In this document: one piece after another, positions 1 through 7,382 of the stretch
How positions within the stretch are numbered: position 1 is the first letter of the stretch
Layout: the number at the start of each line of letters is the position of its first letter
NCBI GenBank assembly: GCA_030378125.1
Contig: JAUCGN010000032.1
Coordinates: 1 to 12,818 of the forward strand
DNA: 12,818 nucleotides
Direction of reading: 5' to 3'
Origin: Thiotrichales bacterium HSG1
GTDB taxonomy: Bacteria > Pseudomonadota > Gammaproteobacteria > Beggiatoales > Beggiatoaceae
Translations under genes and position numbers: made by a program
The notes under the pieces: model-generated
Seen by the model: the letters and a program-made list of their open reading frames with translations, nothing else
Databases searched by the model: none
What the model was told of the DNA's origin: nothing

Positions 1-345
1 TTGGAAAAATTTGCCACCGAAATATTGGCAATTAAAGATAGTATGGAACTGGGTATGGAGGCTGCTACAAAACCAGAAACTAGCCTTAAAACTATCAATG
101 AGGGCATGACTTTAACTTTAAAAATGCTGACTGATAGCTTAGAAAAATTTAACATTGTTGAACTTAATCCCATCAATGAAAAGTTCGATCCGCAATGGCA
201 TGAAGCGATGACAACTCAACCAAGTGATGAAGTTGATGACGGTACTGTGTTACATATTCACCAAAAAGGTTATAAACTACAAGATCGTCTATTACGCCCA
301 GCACGAGTCATAGTTTCCAAGAAACCGCTTGAAAAGCAAGATTAA
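1..345 (+). CDS. grpE: GrpE nucleotide-exchange factor, 3' part (5' end outside the window)
   Basis: This is the C-terminal 114 residues of GrpE, the cytoplasmic factor that releases ADP from DnaK and so resets the chaperone cycle. The reading frame is open at the left edge. The first codon, TTG, is probably an internal leucine, because GrpE is usually about 190-200 residues and roughly 80 are missing here. What remains is the end of the long dimerisation helix (residues 1-50) and the beta-rich head that contacts DnaK. The head shows the family signature around FDPQWHEAM (residues 62-70), then VLHIHQKGYKLQDRLLRPA and a VIVSK ending. The stop lies 40 bases before dnaK, the usual partner. The last codons also contain the -35 element of a probable heat-shock promoter. 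The assignment is firm; the true start is not visible. Confidence 0.95.
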   Translation: MEKFATEILAIKDSMELGMEAATKPETSLKTINEGMTLTLKMLTDSLEKFNIVELNPINEKFDPQWHEAMTTQPSDEVDDGTVLHIHQKGYKLQDRLLRPARVIVSKKPLEKQD

Positions 346-356
346 AAACCCTATAT
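328..356 (+). promoter_or_regulatory. Probable sigma-32 (RpoH) heat-shock promoter for dnaK
   Basis: CTTGAAA at 328-334 matches the sigma-32 -35 consensus exactly. It is followed, after 14 bases, by CCCTATAT at 349-356, which differs from the -10 consensus CCCCATnT at one position. The -35 element lies within the last codons of grpE and the -10 element lies just after its stop. Transcription would start near 362-365, about 20 bases before the dnaK start codon. Elements and spacing are seen directly; the sigma-factor assignment rests on the known consensus and on the target being dnaK. Function is inferred. Confidence 0.65.
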
Positions 357-385
357 AACGACCAAATTAAAAAAGGAAACAAATT

Positions 386-2338
386 ATGAGTAAAATCATT
401 GGAATAGATTTAGGGACAACTAATTCTTGTGTTGCCGTGATGGAAGGCAAGAGTCCTCATGTAATAGAAAATAGTGAAGGAGCTAGAACTACACCATCTA
501 TCATTGCTTATACCGATGATGAAGAAGTGTTAGTGGGTCAATCGGCTAAACGACAAGCAGTTACTAATCCTACCAATACCATTTTTGCAGTTAAGAGATT
601 AATTGGACGCAAGTTTCAAGATAAAGTAGTGCAACGTGATGTTGACATGGTTCCCTACAAAATCGTTGGAGCTGACAATAGTGATGCTTGGATAGCAGTT
701 AAGGGTAAGAAAATGGCTCCGCCAGAGATTTCTGCCCGCATTTTAATGAAAATGAAAAAAACAGCAGAAGACTATTTGGGAGAGTCAGTCAATGAAGCTG
801 TTGTCACAGTTCCTGCTTATTTTAATGATTCCCAACGTCAGGCCACTAAGGATGCTGGTCGAATTGCTGGTTTAGATGTAAAACGGATTATTAATGAACC
901 AACTGCTGCTGCGTTAGCTTATGGCATGGATAAACAGCGTGGTGATGTAAAAATTGCAGTGTATGATTTAGGTGGTGGAACTTTTGATATTTCCATTATT
1001 GAAATCGCCGAAATAGATGGTGAACACCAGTTTGAAGTATTGTCAACTAACGGTGATACTTTCTTGGGTGGTGAAGACTTTGATATGGCCATCATTAACT
1101 ATCTAGTGGATGAGTTTAGAAATGACGTTGGCATTGACTTAAAAACTGATCCTTTGGCTTTACAACGTTTAAAAGAAGCTGCCGAAAAAGCTAAAATTGA
1201 GTTATCTTCTAGTCAACAGACAGATATTAATTTGCCTTATGTAACTGCTGATGCCAGTGGTCCTAAACATCTTAACATTAAACTAACTCGTGCTAAATTG
1301 GAAAGTTTAGTGGAAGCATTGGTTAATCGTAGTTTGGAACCTTGCCGAATTGCATTGAAAGATTCAGGTTTGTCTTCTGGAGATATTAATGAAGTTATTT
1401 TAGTTGGTGGCCAAACTCGGATGCCAATGGTGCAGCAAGCGGTTAAAAATATTTTTGGCCGGGAGCCACGCAAAGATGTAAATCCAGATGAAGCTGTAGC
1501 TATTGGTGCTTCTATTCAGGGTGGGGTATTAAGTGGTGATGTTAAGGATGTATTGTTGTTGGATGTAACCCCATTATCTTTGGGTATTGAAACTATGGGT
1601 GGAGTTATGACTAAGCTCATACCTAAAAATACCACAGTTCCAACCAAACATTCACAAACTTTTTCCACTGCTGATGACAATCAGACTGCGGTGACAGTAC
1701 ATGTATTACAAGGTGAACGGGATGTTGCTTCTGGAAATAAGTCATTGGAAAGATTTGATTTGGCTGATATTCCACCAGCACCGCGTGGAGTCCCACAAAT
1801 TGAAGTTACTTTTGATATTGATGCTAATGGTATCTTGCATGTATCGGCCAAAGATAAGGCTACTGGTAAAGAACAATCTATCTCTATCAAAGCTGCTAGC
1901 GGTCTGTCCGATGCCGAGATAGACCAAATGGTACAGGATGCTGAGACCCACGCTGAAGAAGACAAACGTTTCCATGAATTGGTTGAAACACGTAATGTTG
2001 CCGACAACATGATTCACGCTACTGAGAAATCTTTAAAAGAGTTAGGTGATAAAGTTAGTGATGAAGATAAAACTGCCATTGAAACTGCTATCAAGGATTT
2101 AAAGGAAGTTCTTAAAGGTGATGATAAACCAGCTATTGAAGCTAAAACTCAGACTTTAACTGAACTGTCTGGTAAAGTTGCTCAACAGGCTTATGCTGCC
2201 GCAGGTGGTGAAGATGGTGCTGCTCCAGAAGGTTTTACTGATGCTGCCAAAGCTGCTGCTGGTGGTGCTGATAAACCTAAGGATGACAATGTGGTTGATG
2301 CTGATTATACAGAAGTTAAGGATGATAAAAAATCTTAA
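386..2338 (+). CDS. dnaK: Chaperone protein DnaK (Hsp70)
   Basis: This is the ATP-driven Hsp70 chaperone of the cytoplasm, which binds exposed hydrophobic segments of client proteins and works with DnaJ and GrpE. At 650 residues it is full length. The ATPase domain (about 1-385) shows IDLGTTNS (7-14), the DLGGGTF phosphate loop (194-200, with the catalytic-type Thr199) and VGGQTRMP near 340. The hydrophobic interdomain linker DVLLLDV (388-394) leads into the substrate-binding domain ([14 protein letters not shown]), followed by the helical lid. A Gly/Ala-rich tail ends in a TEVKDDKK motif, like the EEVKDKK tail of proteobacterial DnaK. The start at 386 is supported by AAGGAAA at 373-379, seven bases upstream. 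It lies 40 bases after grpE and probably has its own heat-shock promoter at 328-356. It ends at a strong terminator; dnaJ does not follow. Confidence 0.99.
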   Translation: MSKIIGIDLGTTNSCVAVMEGKSPHVIENSEGARTTPSIIAYTDDEEVLVGQSAKRQAVTNPTNTIFAVKRLIGRKFQDKVVQRDVDMVPYKIVGADNSDAWIAVKGKKMAPPEISARILMKMKKTAEDYLGESVNEAVVTVPAYFNDSQRQATKDAGRIAGLDVKRIINEPTAAALAYGMDKQRGDVKIAVYDLGGGTFDISIIEIAEIDGEHQFEVLSTNGDTFLGGEDFDMAIINYLVDEFRNDVGIDLKTDPLALQRLKEAAEKAKIELSSSQQTDINLPYVTADASGPKHLNIKLTRAKLESLVEALVNRSLEPCRIALKDSGLSSGDINEVILVGGQTRMPMVQQAVKNIFGREPRKDVNPDEAVAIGASIQGGVLSGDVKDVLLLDVTPLSLGIETMGGVMTKLIPKNTTVPTKHSQTFSTADDNQTAVTVHVLQGERDVASGNKSLERFDLADIPPAPRGVPQIEVTFDIDANGILHVSAKDKATGKEQSISIKAASGLSDAEIDQMVQDAETHAEEDKRFHELVETRNVADNMIHATEKSLKELGDKVSDEDKTAIETAIKDLKEVLKGDDKPAIEAKTQTLTELSGKVAQQAYAAAGGEDGAAPEGFTDAAKAAAGGADKPKDDNVVDADYTEVKDDKKS

Positions 2339-2364
2339 TTTAACAGTCATATAACTAAATGTGT

Positions 2365-2403
2365 AAAACCTTCCGGCGTTTTTGTAACCTGGAAGGTTTT
2401 TTT
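2365..2403 (+). terminator. Rho-independent terminator after dnaK
   Basis: A perfect 10-bp stem pairs AAAACCTTCC (2365-2374) with GGAAGGTTTT (2391-2400) around a 16-base loop. With the last stem bases, the run of T continues to 2403. It lies 26 bases after the dnaK stop and so should end the grpE-dnaK transcript. Because the stem is flanked by A on the left and T on the right, it could also work on the minus strand and end the small divergent gene at 2515-2682, whose stop is about 110 bases away. Confidence 0.9.
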
Positions 2404-2514
2404 GATATACCCTTTACAGGATCAACTTAAAGAATTACCATATTCTATGTTTTCCTGAAAATCTATAGAAAAATCGTTTTGCACCATGTTAATTTAATGG
2501 CATTAAAGATCAGC
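2404..2514. other. Short AT-rich spacer with a 15-bp palindrome
   Basis: Between the dnaK terminator and the small minus-strand gene I see no convincing ORF. The one structure visible is TTTAATG-G-CATTAAA at 2493-2507, with perfect 7-bp arms around a single central base. It is too AT-rich and its loop is too tight for a good terminator. It could be a dimeric regulator site, but nothing else supports this, and such palindromes arise by chance in AT-rich DNA. Confidence 0.3.
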
Positions 2515-2682
2515 TTACCTAATCAGTTGTAAAATATCCATAAATAAAACTCTTATACAAAACAATAATGCAATAGAACCAAACAACAAGTGACCTATAT
2601 CATTATCACCATCCTCATTTCTATGAGTTAATCCATGATATGCCACACCACCAGTCACAATTACAAAAATATAATCAAGCAT
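2515..2682 (-). CDS. Small two-span membrane protein of unknown function (55 aa)
   Basis: I do not recognise a named family. The minus strand encodes 55 residues, starting MLDYIFVIVTGGVAYHGL and ending in ILQLIR before TAA. Residues 3-18 and about 31-51 (HLLFGSIALLFCIRVLFMDI) are hydrophobic and could span the membrane. They are joined by a charged, polar loop (THRNEDGDND, 19-28). This layout of two hydrophobic blocks around a sharply acidic turn is unlike chance translation of AT-rich spacer. A GGA six bases before the ATG can serve as ribosome binding site. The start lies only nine bases from the ATG of the divergent DUF294 gene, so any promoter would lie inside that gene. Third codon positions are A/T-rich, as in neighbouring genes. 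It is shorter than most gene callers report. The coding call is inference from composition and layout. Confidence 0.6.
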   Translation of the reverse strand: MLDYIFVIVTGGVAYHGLTHRNEDGDNDIGHLLFGSIALLFCIRVLFMDILQLIR

Positions 2683-2691
2683 TTTAATTCC

Positions 2692-4563
2692 ATGTCCAAT
2701 ACCACTGATATCATTGAGTTTCTTAATAAATTACACCCTTTCCAAGATACAAGCAAAGAGGAATTGGAGCGAGTGGTCGAATATTTAACAACCAAATCGT
2801 TACAACCAAATGAATATCTTTTTAAAAAAGGGGAATCTTATCATAAAACAGTTTATATTGTCCAACAAGGAAGGTTGGAAATGCATCGTCAATCAGGACA
2901 GATGCTTGCCCTAGAAATTGGTGATTTTATTGGGTTGGCTAATTTCATGGATGCTTCATCATATTTATCTTCAGTGCAAGCCATAACTGAAGTAAAACTG
3001 CTTGGTTTACCAGCCACTGAGCTACAAGAATTAGAAGAATTATGTTTCCCACTGTTTGAAGCTTTTAACCGTATTATAGCCAAATATATTCGAGATCGTG
3101 GCAACACTAACCGTCCAATTACTTCCCATGCTCTATGTTTGCCTGCTCGCAATATTATGAAATCACCATTGGCAACTTGCGGACCCTATACAACTTTGCT
3201 AGAAGCTTATGAATTAATGCGGAAACGTAAGATTGGTAGCTTGGGAGTAACAGATCAGAAAAATAAATTATTAGGTTTAATCAACTTTATCAGTATTGCC
3301 GATGCCATGTTGGTTCAAAAAGCTAATTCTGATACCCCCGTTTTAGAAGTTGCATGTAAAAAGGATAATACGGTTAATCCTGATACTCCGATGTGGCAAA
3401 TTGAAGAAATTCAACATGATCAAAACTTAAAATATGTCATAGTAGTTGAAAATAATGAACCGGTTGGAGTCATTTCTCAAACCGACATATTGAACAATCT
3501 GCTCGCTCATCAAGGACTGTTATTTAACGAAATATTGACTGCAAATAGCTTTTCTGAACTGTCAACCTTTTACCAAAAAATAGATAATGTGGCTAATGAA
3601 GCATGGGAAAATAACCATAGAACTAGTGCTGCGGTTAGAAATATTAGCGAGTTTCATTTGGCTTTGCAACGCCGTTGTGTTGAACTAACTTTGCAAGAAA
3701 TGGAAGATGATGGTTTGGGAATGCCACCTACTAAATATGCTTTTATATTAATGGGTTCTGCCAGTCGTAAAGAAATGATGCTGAATCCGGATCAAGACAA
3801 TGCTATTATTTTGGCTGATGATTTGGAAGACGACATTGATAAACAATGGTTTCAAACTTTTTGTAAGCGGGTTAATGTTCACCTGGATGAAGTAGGTTAT
3901 ATTCTTTGTCCCGGCAATATTATGGCAAAAAACAATATGTTCCATAAAACATTAAAACAATGGAAACAACAAATTAGTCATATAATCCATCTTCCTAATA
4001 AAAAAGCTGCTCGCTGGGCTCATGTATTTTTTGATTTTTCTCTCTTATATGGTGATGATGATTTAGTGACAAACTTGTCTAAACATATTATTTATGAACT
4101 GCGGCAAAATTCACGCTTACTAAAAATGATGGTAGCAGATGATGCTGAAGGGCAAGCTGCGGTAGGTTGGTTTAACCGCTTAGTAACTAAACGTGATGAG
4201 TCTGGTAAAGGTAAAATAGATATTAAACGTAATGGATTACGAATTATTGCCGATGCTGCTCGAATTTATGCTTTAAAACATGGGATTGAAAGCCGTAATA
4301 CTGCTGACCGTTTGACTGCTTTGGTACGACAAGGATTGTTTAACTTAGAGTCTATCAAATCAGTCAATGCCTCTTTTGAAGAATTGTTGGAATTATTACT
4401 CGAACATCAACTGTATCAAATGCAGAATAATCAAAAGCTTGATAAACTCATCGACCCAGAAACTCTGTCTCCATTACATTATGAATCATTACGTATGGCT
4501 ATGCGGACTATTAAACAGTTTCAGGAAAAATTACAGGTAGAATTTGACGTGGTGGATTTCTAA
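2692..4563 (+). CDS. cNMP-binding-like/CBS/DUF294 nucleotidyltransferase-like signalling protein
   Basis: This is a 623-residue multidomain protein of the putative signal-transduction nucleotidyltransferase group. Domains in order: a CRP-like cyclic-nucleotide-binding fold (about 8-115), a pair of CBS domains (about 150-270) that usually bind adenine nucleotides, a DUF294 nucleotidyltransferase-like domain (about 300-440) and a helical DUF294 C-terminal domain (about 475-620). The nucleotidyltransferase signature is clear: GSASRKE (355-361) followed by DQDNA (367-371), as in GlnD-like enzymes. In the cNMP domain the usual GE...R phosphate-binding pattern reads GLANFMDASSYLSS (81-94), without the Glu and Arg, so cAMP binding is doubtful. 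I chose the ATG at 2692 over an upstream in-frame ATG at 2635: the extra 19 residues are not domain-like and would lie antisense to the small minus-strand gene. No strong ribosome site is visible. The substrate is unknown. The gene is coupled to the exonuclease by a one-base overlap. Confidence 0.88.
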   Translation: MSNTTDIIEFLNKLHPFQDTSKEELERVVEYLTTKSLQPNEYLFKKGESYHKTVYIVQQGRLEMHRQSGQMLALEIGDFIGLANFMDASSYLSSVQAITEVKLLGLPATELQELEELCFPLFEAFNRIIAKYIRDRGNTNRPITSHALCLPARNIMKSPLATCGPYTTLLEAYELMRKRKIGSLGVTDQKNKLLGLINFISIADAMLVQKANSDTPVLEVACKKDNTVNPDTPMWQIEEIQHDQNLKYVIVVENNEPVGVISQTDILNNLLAHQGLLFNEILTANSFSELSTFYQKIDNVANEAWENNHRTSAAVRNISEFHLALQRRCVELTLQEMEDDGLGMPPTKYAFILMGSASRKEMMLNPDQDNAIILADDLEDDIDKQWFQTFCKRVNVHLDEVGYILCPGNIMAKNNMFHKTLKQWKQQISHIIHLPNKKAARWAHVFFDFSLLYGDDDLVTNLSKHIIYELRQNSRLLKMMVADDAEGQAAVGWFNRLVTKRDESGKGKIDIKRNGLRIIADAARIYALKHGIESRNTADRLTALVRQGLFNLESIKSVNASFEELLELLLEHQLYQMQNNQKLDKLIDPETLSPLHYESLRMAMRTIKQFQEKLQVEFDVVDF

Positions 4564-5285
4564 TGGAAGGATTTAAATATTGGATGAATGGTGTTAAAAC
4601 TTATATTAAATACTGGCAAGGAGTGGAAAAATACCTTTCTAATCCTAATTTTAAAACCCTGCACGATCTGTTTATGCAGTTAGATGTAAGAACCATTGGT
4701 GCTCAATTAATTGATGATACAAGATTTGTAGTCATTGATACTGAAACAACTGGACTACATGCCTATGCAGGTGATGAAATAATTTCCATCTGTATGTTAG
4801 AAATGCAAGGATTAAAACTAACAGGCCGTGAATACCAAACTCATATCAACCCAGAACGCCATATTTCAGAGGAATCTACCGCTATTCATGGTATCAAAGA
4901 TGAGGATGTAGTAGATAGTCCTAAAATAACAGATATATTACCAGATTTAGTTGAATTTATTGATAAATCGGTTATTGTCGGTCATCATTTGAATTTTGAC
5001 ATTCGATTTTTGAACAAAGTCTTTCAAAAGAAATTGTTGTGTAGATTACCACATTTATGGGTGGACACAATGATGTTATATATTGCTTATAGTGGTCGAA
5101 TGGGGCATTATACCTTAGATGAAATAGCTAAAATTTGTAAAGTTGATAATCCAGCTCGTCATACTGCTTATGGAGATGCAATGGCTACCGCTATAATTTT
5201 TCAACGTATAACTGCTAATATGTTGTCTGTCAATAAACCGGTAGATGATTTAATTAAAACTCAATTTGAAGTTGGTTTGTTATAA
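4563..5285 (+). CDS. DEDDh 3'-5' exonuclease, DNA polymerase III epsilon-like
   Basis: This 240-residue protein has the RNase T/DnaQ exonuclease fold, which removes nucleotides from 3' ends using two metal ions. The metal ligands are visible: DTET in Exo I (Asp59, Glu61), NFD in Exo II (Asp146) and HTAYGD in Exo III (His200, Asp205), which makes it the DEDDh type. About 50 helical residues precede the catalytic core; they are not part of the usual domain and may bind a partner. It is a stand-alone exonuclease. It is probably not the replicative epsilon subunit, given its neighbours and the N-terminal extension. Its ATG overlaps the TAA of the DUF294 gene (TAATG), which suggests translational coupling and a joint role. 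sucC begins 23 bases later. DNA versus RNA substrate cannot be decided from the sequence. Confidence 0.9.
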   Translation: MEGFKYWMNGVKTYIKYWQGVEKYLSNPNFKTLHDLFMQLDVRTIGAQLIDDTRFVVIDTETTGLHAYAGDEIISICMLEMQGLKLTGREYQTHINPERHISEESTAIHGIKDEDVVDSPKITDILPDLVEFIDKSVIVGHHLNFDIRFLNKVFQKKLLCRLPHLWVDTMMLYIAYSGRMGHYTLDEIAKICKVDNPARHTAYGDAMATAIIFQRITANMLSVNKPVDDLIKTQFEVGLL

Positions 5286-5308
5286 AAGTTTTTTCAAGGT
5301 TTAAAATT

Positions 5309-6472
5309 ATGAATATACACGAATATCAAGCAAAAAAATTATTTAAAGATTACAACATCCCAGTACCAGCTAATTATGTTACATCTAAAGTGGTGGTAGA
5401 TGACCAATACACTAGTTCCTTGGGTGGCAGTAGCTGGATGGTTAAAGCCCAAGTTCACACTGGTGGACGTGGTAAAGCTGGAGGAGTTAAAAAGGCTAAT
5501 AGCTCAAAAGAAGTTACAGAAATTACTCAAAATTTGTTGGGAAGCTCTTTAATAACTCATCAAACCGGAGCGACCGGTCAACCAGTAAACCAAGTTCTGA
5601 TCGAAACCGCTACTGAAATTAAAAGAGAGTTATATTTGAGCTTTCTTGTTGATCGTGCTACTACTAAAATTACCATCATAGCTTCCAAAGCTGGTGGCAT
5701 GGACATTGAGCAAGTTGCTGCCGATACTCCAGAGCAAATTATTAATGTCACTATTGACCCAATTGTTGGTATTCAGGCTTATCAATGTAGGGAAATTGCT
5801 TTCGCCCTAGATTTAACGGCTGAACAACGTAAGCAATTGACAATTTTACTATATAATCTCTATAACTTATTCATTGAAAAAGATTTAAGTTTAGTCGAAA
5901 TTAATCCTCTAGTTGTAAACCAACAGGATGATTTAATAGCTTTGGATGCAAAAATCAATATTGATGACAATGCTCTTTATAGACATAAGGATTTAGCAGA
6001 TTTATATGATCCAACTCAAGAAGATGCGAAAGAACATAAAGCTCGCCAATTTGAACTAAATTATATTGCCCTAGACGGTGATATTGCCTGTATGGTCAAT
6101 GGAGCCGGTCTAGCAATGGCCACCATGGACGTAGTTAAAATGCACGGTGGTGAACCAGCTAACTTCCTAGATGTTGGTGGTGGCACTACTGCGGAAAAAG
6201 TAACTGAAGCCTGTAAAATAATTTTATCTGATGACAAGGTAAAAGCTATATTAATCAATATTTTTGGTGGAATTGTTCGTTGTGATCTGATTGCAGCTGG
6301 AGTAATTCAGGCGATACAGGATACTGGTACTCGTTTACCAATTATAGTGCGTTTAGAAGGTACTAATGTTGACAAGGGTAAGGAAATGTTGGCTCAAAGT
6401 GGTTTAGCAATTATTACTGCTACTGATTTGGATGATGGAGCAAAGAAGGCTGTTTTAGCCGCAAAAGGATAA
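5309..6472 (+). CDS. sucC: Succinyl-CoA synthetase (ADP-forming) beta subunit
   Basis: This is the beta subunit of succinyl-CoA ligase, the TCA-cycle enzyme that turns succinyl-CoA into succinate and makes ATP (or GTP) by substrate-level phosphorylation. At 387 residues it is full length (E. coli SucC has 388). The ATP-grasp domain begins with [12 protein letters not shown] and has the glycine-rich loop GGRGKAGG (52-59). Metal ligands are expected at the EINP motif (197-200) and Asp213. The C-terminal CoA-ligase domain contains [27 protein letters not shown] (317-326) and [10 protein letters not shown]. The start is supported by AAGGT at 5296-5300, eight bases upstream. sucD follows four bases after the stop. 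The short distance from the exonuclease gene (23 bases, with no terminator) suggests read-through from upstream. I see no separate promoter. Confidence 0.98.
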   Translation: MNIHEYQAKKLFKDYNIPVPANYVTSKVVVDDQYTSSLGGSSWMVKAQVHTGGRGKAGGVKKANSSKEVTEITQNLLGSSLITHQTGATGQPVNQVLIETATEIKRELYLSFLVDRATTKITIIASKAGGMDIEQVAADTPEQIINVTIDPIVGIQAYQCREIAFALDLTAEQRKQLTILLYNLYNLFIEKDLSLVEINPLVVNQQDDLIALDAKINIDDNALYRHKDLADLYDPTQEDAKEHKARQFELNYIALDGDIACMVNGAGLAMATMDVVKMHGGEPANFLDVGGGTTAEKVTEACKIILSDDKVKAILINIFGGIVRCDLIAAGVIQAIQDTGTRLPIIVRLEGTNVDKGKEMLAQSGLAIITATDLDDGAKKAVLAAKG

Positions 6473-6476
6473 TTTT

Positions 6477-7349
6477 ATGAGTATTTTAGTTGAAACAAAC
6501 ACCAAAGTAATCTGTCAAGGTTTTACTGGTAAACAAGGCACTTTTCATTCCGAACAATGTATATCTTATGGAACTAAGATGGTAGGAGGAGTTACTCCCG
6601 GTCGTGGTGGACAGACTCATCTTGGTTTACCAGTATTTAATACCGTGCAAGAAGCTGTCAATAATACTGGTGCAACTGCAACTATGATTTATGTACCCGC
6701 CGCTTTTGCAGCAGATGCTATTTTGGAAGCAGCATCTGGGGGAATTAAGGTTATTGTTTGTATAACCGAAGGTATTCCAGTACTGGACATGTTAAAAGTA
6801 AAAACAGTATTAAACGATCACTACCCAAATACCTATTTAATCGGTCCTAACTGTCCGGGTATTATCACTCCCGACAATTGTAAACTCGGTATCATGCCGG
6901 GTTCAATCCATAAACGTGGCACCATTGGTATTATATCTCGTTCTGGTACTTTGACCTATGAAGCTGTAGCTCAAACTACTAACTGCGGTCTGGGACAAAG
7001 CACTTGTATTGGTATTGGTGGTGACCCAATTCACGGCATGGGTTTTATAGACTGTTTAAAACTATTTCAAGCCGATCCTCAAACTGAGGGTATAGTTATG
7101 GTGGGAGAAATTGGTGGAACAGATGAAGAGGAAGCTGCCAAATATATTCAAACTTCAGTAACTAAACCAGTGGTAGCGTATATCGCTGGAATAACTGCAC
7201 CAAAAGGTAAACGCATGGGACATGCTGGAGCAATTATTTCTGGTGGTAAAGGTACTGCTCAAGATAAATTTACTGCTTTGGAAGCTGTGGGAGTTAAATT
7301 AGCTCGTAATCCAACTGAAATAGGTAAACGGATTTTGGAATGTTTTTAA
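6477..7349 (+). CDS. sucD: Succinyl-CoA synthetase alpha subunit
   Basis: This is the alpha subunit of succinyl-CoA ligase, which binds CoA and carries the phosphohistidine intermediate. At 290 residues it is essentially the E. coli length. The N-terminal CoA-binding Rossmann fold starts [20 protein letters not shown] and includes GGVTPGRGG. The ligase domain shows IGPNCPG (122-128), SRSGTLTYE and [12 protein letters not shown]. The phosphorylated histidine is expected at His249 in [18 protein letters not shown], equivalent to His246 of E. coli. It starts four bases after sucC, with AAGGA at 6465-6469 inside the sucC end, so the two subunits should be made together as an operon pair. No 2-oxoglutarate dehydrogenase genes are next to it. 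Confidence 0.98.
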   Translation: MSILVETNTKVICQGFTGKQGTFHSEQCISYGTKMVGGVTPGRGGQTHLGLPVFNTVQEAVNNTGATATMIYVPAAFAADAILEAASGGIKVIVCITEGIPVLDMLKVKTVLNDHYPNTYLIGPNCPGIITPDNCKLGIMPGSIHKRGTIGIISRSGTLTYEAVAQTTNCGLGQSTCIGIGGDPIHGMGFIDCLKLFQADPQTEGIVMVGEIGGTDEEEAAKYIQTSVTKPVVAYIAGITAPKGKRMGHAGAIISGGKGTAQDKFTALEAVGVKLARNPTEIGKRILECF

Positions 7350-7382
7350 GATGTTGAACATAATCTTGATGAAGAGAATAAA

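Noticed and set aside
1237..2350. Several open frames inside or antisense to dnaK
   Set aside because: They are shadows of a strongly conserved full-length gene and show no family features or ribosome sites of their own.
2428..2493. A 21-codon minus-strand ORF in the spacer after dnaK
   Set aside because: It is very short, has no ribosome site and has no recognisable protein-like pattern.
2670..2675. Perfect TATAAT that could be a -10 box for the DUF294 gene
   Set aside because: No -35 element or extended -10 at the right spacing, and TATAAT is common by chance in such AT-rich DNA; kept only as a weak possibility.
2635..2691. Longer start for the DUF294 protein at the ATG at 2635 (19 extra residues)
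   Set aside because: The extra residues (MICHTTSHNYKNIIKHFNS) do not resemble the domain start, have no clear ribosome site, and lie antisense to the small membrane-protein ORF.
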